A DNA stretch of 64,000 nucleotides from G963662905 sp965230045 (lineage in GTDB: Bacteria > Bacteroidota > Bacteroidia > Bacteroidales > WRLA01), in assembly GCA_965230045.1 (NCBI GenBank), contig OZ245940.1, forward strand, positions 248,001 to 312,000. Reading direction: 5' to 3'. Under the pieces are notes generated by a model. It did not search any database. It was not told the DNA's origin and was given only the letters and a program-made list of their open reading frames with translations. Below, one piece after another: positions 62,886 through 64,000 of this stretch; the stretch's first letter is position 1, and the number at the start of each line of letters is the position of its first letter. The position numbers and the translations under genes were made by a program.

Positions 62886-62934
62886 GTTTTGCCCAAAATC
62901 CGCACCATCTCAATGATTATACCTATCTTTAGGC

Positions 62935-64000
62935 ATGCAAAACAGGAAAACCATAATAACCCTGGCGATGATCATCTGCGGCATTTGCTTCCTTAAACCT
63001 TCTTTCGGAAGCACGCCATCAGCAAAAACACCACATCTTACAATTGAAGAGCTGAACCTAACCCTTGACAGTTTAATAAAGGGCGATTTGGAGCTTAGCG
63101 ACAGTTTGCTCCAAGGGCTTGAAAAAAGGAGCAGCGAGCTGAAATGCAACAGTTGTATTATAAAATCGCACTATCTTCAGGGTCGGCTATTATTTAATAA
63201 TCAGGAGTTCGATAAAGCCCTGAGGCACTTCCGAATCGTGCAGCATTTGAATGACAGTTTAGGCAGCGGCTTATTAACACACAAAAATGCGCTTCTGATC
63301 AGCCGGGTTTATGAACGTATGGGACTGGTTGATCAAGCCATACCGATACTTCAAGAAGAAAAGGAATACGCCCTGAAAGCGGGCGACAGTAGTTTATATA
63401 CGGACATCCTGCTCATCCTCAGTGGTGTGCAAAGACGCAGCCAGAAGCATGACCAGGCACTCAGTTCGGTTCTGGAAATATCAAATTTCATTGGTCCGGA
63501 CTCAAAAAACCCGCTCCTTCCCGAAGTTTATAACCAAATTGGCATCATCTACCTGATGACGAACAAAAAAGAACTATCACGGGATTATCTTTTTAAAGCG
63601 CTTGAAAGCAATGATTTAGCATTAAACAGAGATCAGCAAAAAGTATCCATTTATTCCAACTTGTCAAATCTCTACCTGAAACGGTTCTTCAATACGGATT
63701 CAGCAATTTATTTTGGTCGCCTGGCTGTGATTCAGGCGGAAAAATCCGGAAAACCCAGTATTGGAGCCATGATAAATTTGGGCAATGTTTTTGAAGAAAT
63801 AAGCCAAAGGGACAGCGCCCTGTTTTACTACAAAAAAGCAGAAAACACACCCGAATTAAATTTTCTTCATATGGAAAGGGCTGCTGTTCAAATAAATATA
63901 GGCTATATAAATTCATTATTAGGCCGATATAAAGAAGCTGAAGATTATCTACAAAAAGGAATTGCTGCAGCACGCCTGAGCGGAAGCATGGATTTTGAGG
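62935..64000 (+). CDS. TPR-repeat protein, truncated by the window edge
   Basis: An open frame from ATG 62935 to the window end (about 355 codons, no stop). An N-terminal signal-like helix (IITLAMIICGICFLKPSFG) is followed by tandem TPR units, for example SHYLQGRLLFNNQEFDKALR, LISRVYERMGLVDQAIPIL and IGYINSLLGRYKEAEDYL. In Bacteroidota such periplasmic TPR regions are often followed by a membrane helix and a histidine-kinase or LuxR-type output domain; that part would be outside the window. No other reading frame explains the segment. Confidence 0.8.
   Translation, partial: MQNRKTIITLAMIICGICFLKPSFGSTPSAKTPHLTIEELNLTLDSLIKGDLELSDSLLQGLEKRSSELKCNSCIIKSHYLQGRLLFNNQEFDKALRHFRIVQHLNDSLGSGLLTHKNALLISRVYERMGLVDQAIPILQEEKEYALKAGDSSLYTDILLILSGVQRRSQKHDQALSSVLEISNFIGPDSKNPLLPEVYNQIGIIYLMTNKKELSRDYLFKALESNDLALNRDQQKVSIYSNLSNLYLKRFFNTDSAIYFGRLAVIQAEKSGKPSIGAMINLGNVFEEISQRDSALFYYKKAENTPELNFLHMERAAVQINIGYINSLLGRYKEAEDYLQKGIAAARLSGSMDFE

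Overview
The window looks like a chromosome fragment of a Bacteroidota bacterium, probably a Bacteroidales or Marinilabiliales relative. Supporting signs are the type IX secretion (T9SS) type A C-terminal sorting domains, lipoproteins with acidic residues right after the lipobox cysteine, an S46 dipeptidyl-peptidase, a GatC ending in the Bacteroidota style, the purH-mreB linkage, and the general lack of Shine-Dalgarno sequences. No replication, integration or plasmid genes suggest a mobile replicon.

Region 1 (133-17030, all minus strand) is a surface-polysaccharide locus. Transcription runs from capE leftwards: capE, capF and capG make UDP-L-FucNAc, followed by a Wzx flippase, an FrhB-like iron-sulfur protein, a polysaccharide pyruvyl transferase family protein, a GT2 and four GT4 glycosyltransferases (one WbuB-like), a PaaK/CapK-like adenylate-forming enzyme, a PglC-type initiating sugar transferase and a PglD/NeuD-type acetyltransferase. 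No polymerase (Wzy) or export (Wza/Wzc) gene was recognised. Two MITE-like elements sit between capE and capF.

Region 2 (17686-28151) is mostly housekeeping: a Na/Pi cotransporter, dnaG-gatC, an RNase H family protein, a YbaB-type protein, an FtsX/MacB-type permease, purH-mreB, and a flavodoxin-ferredoxin (EFR1-like) protein. Region 3 (28210-33876) is a dissimilatory nitrite-to-ammonia module: nrfA, nrfH, an outer-membrane porin, and ccsA/ccs1 for cytochrome c maturation. Two copies of a 12-bp palindrome lie upstream of ccs1 and of the porin.

Region 4 (34000-49062) holds tandem DUF3089 lipoproteins, small envelope proteins, a COG3014/LpoB-like lipoprotein pair, a DPP7-like S46 peptidase, a ROK-family protein, a YdcF protein, an LpxD homologue, a patatin lipoprotein, an AEC transporter, and nadD-gmk-yicC.

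Region 5 (49131-58190) is the most unusual part: three tandem copies of a two-gene cassette. Each copy encodes a probable surface lipoprotein of about 310 aa with no recognised function, followed by a T9SS-sorted secreted protein of about 500 aa. The copies share a nearly identical promoter and leader of about 280 nt. Each leader carries a G-tract and a 16-codon leader ORF whose stop overlaps the lipoprotein start. Between the two genes of each pair lies a hairpin of unrelated sequence. Gene ends are constant while the middles diverge, which suggests mosaic diversification of surface proteins.

Region 6 (58192-64000) contains tRNA-Arg(CCT), small membrane and lipoproteins, an alkaline phosphatase, a repeat-rich gene-free stretch of about 1.5 kb, an Hsp20 chaperone with a strong Shine-Dalgarno, and a TPR protein cut by the window edge.
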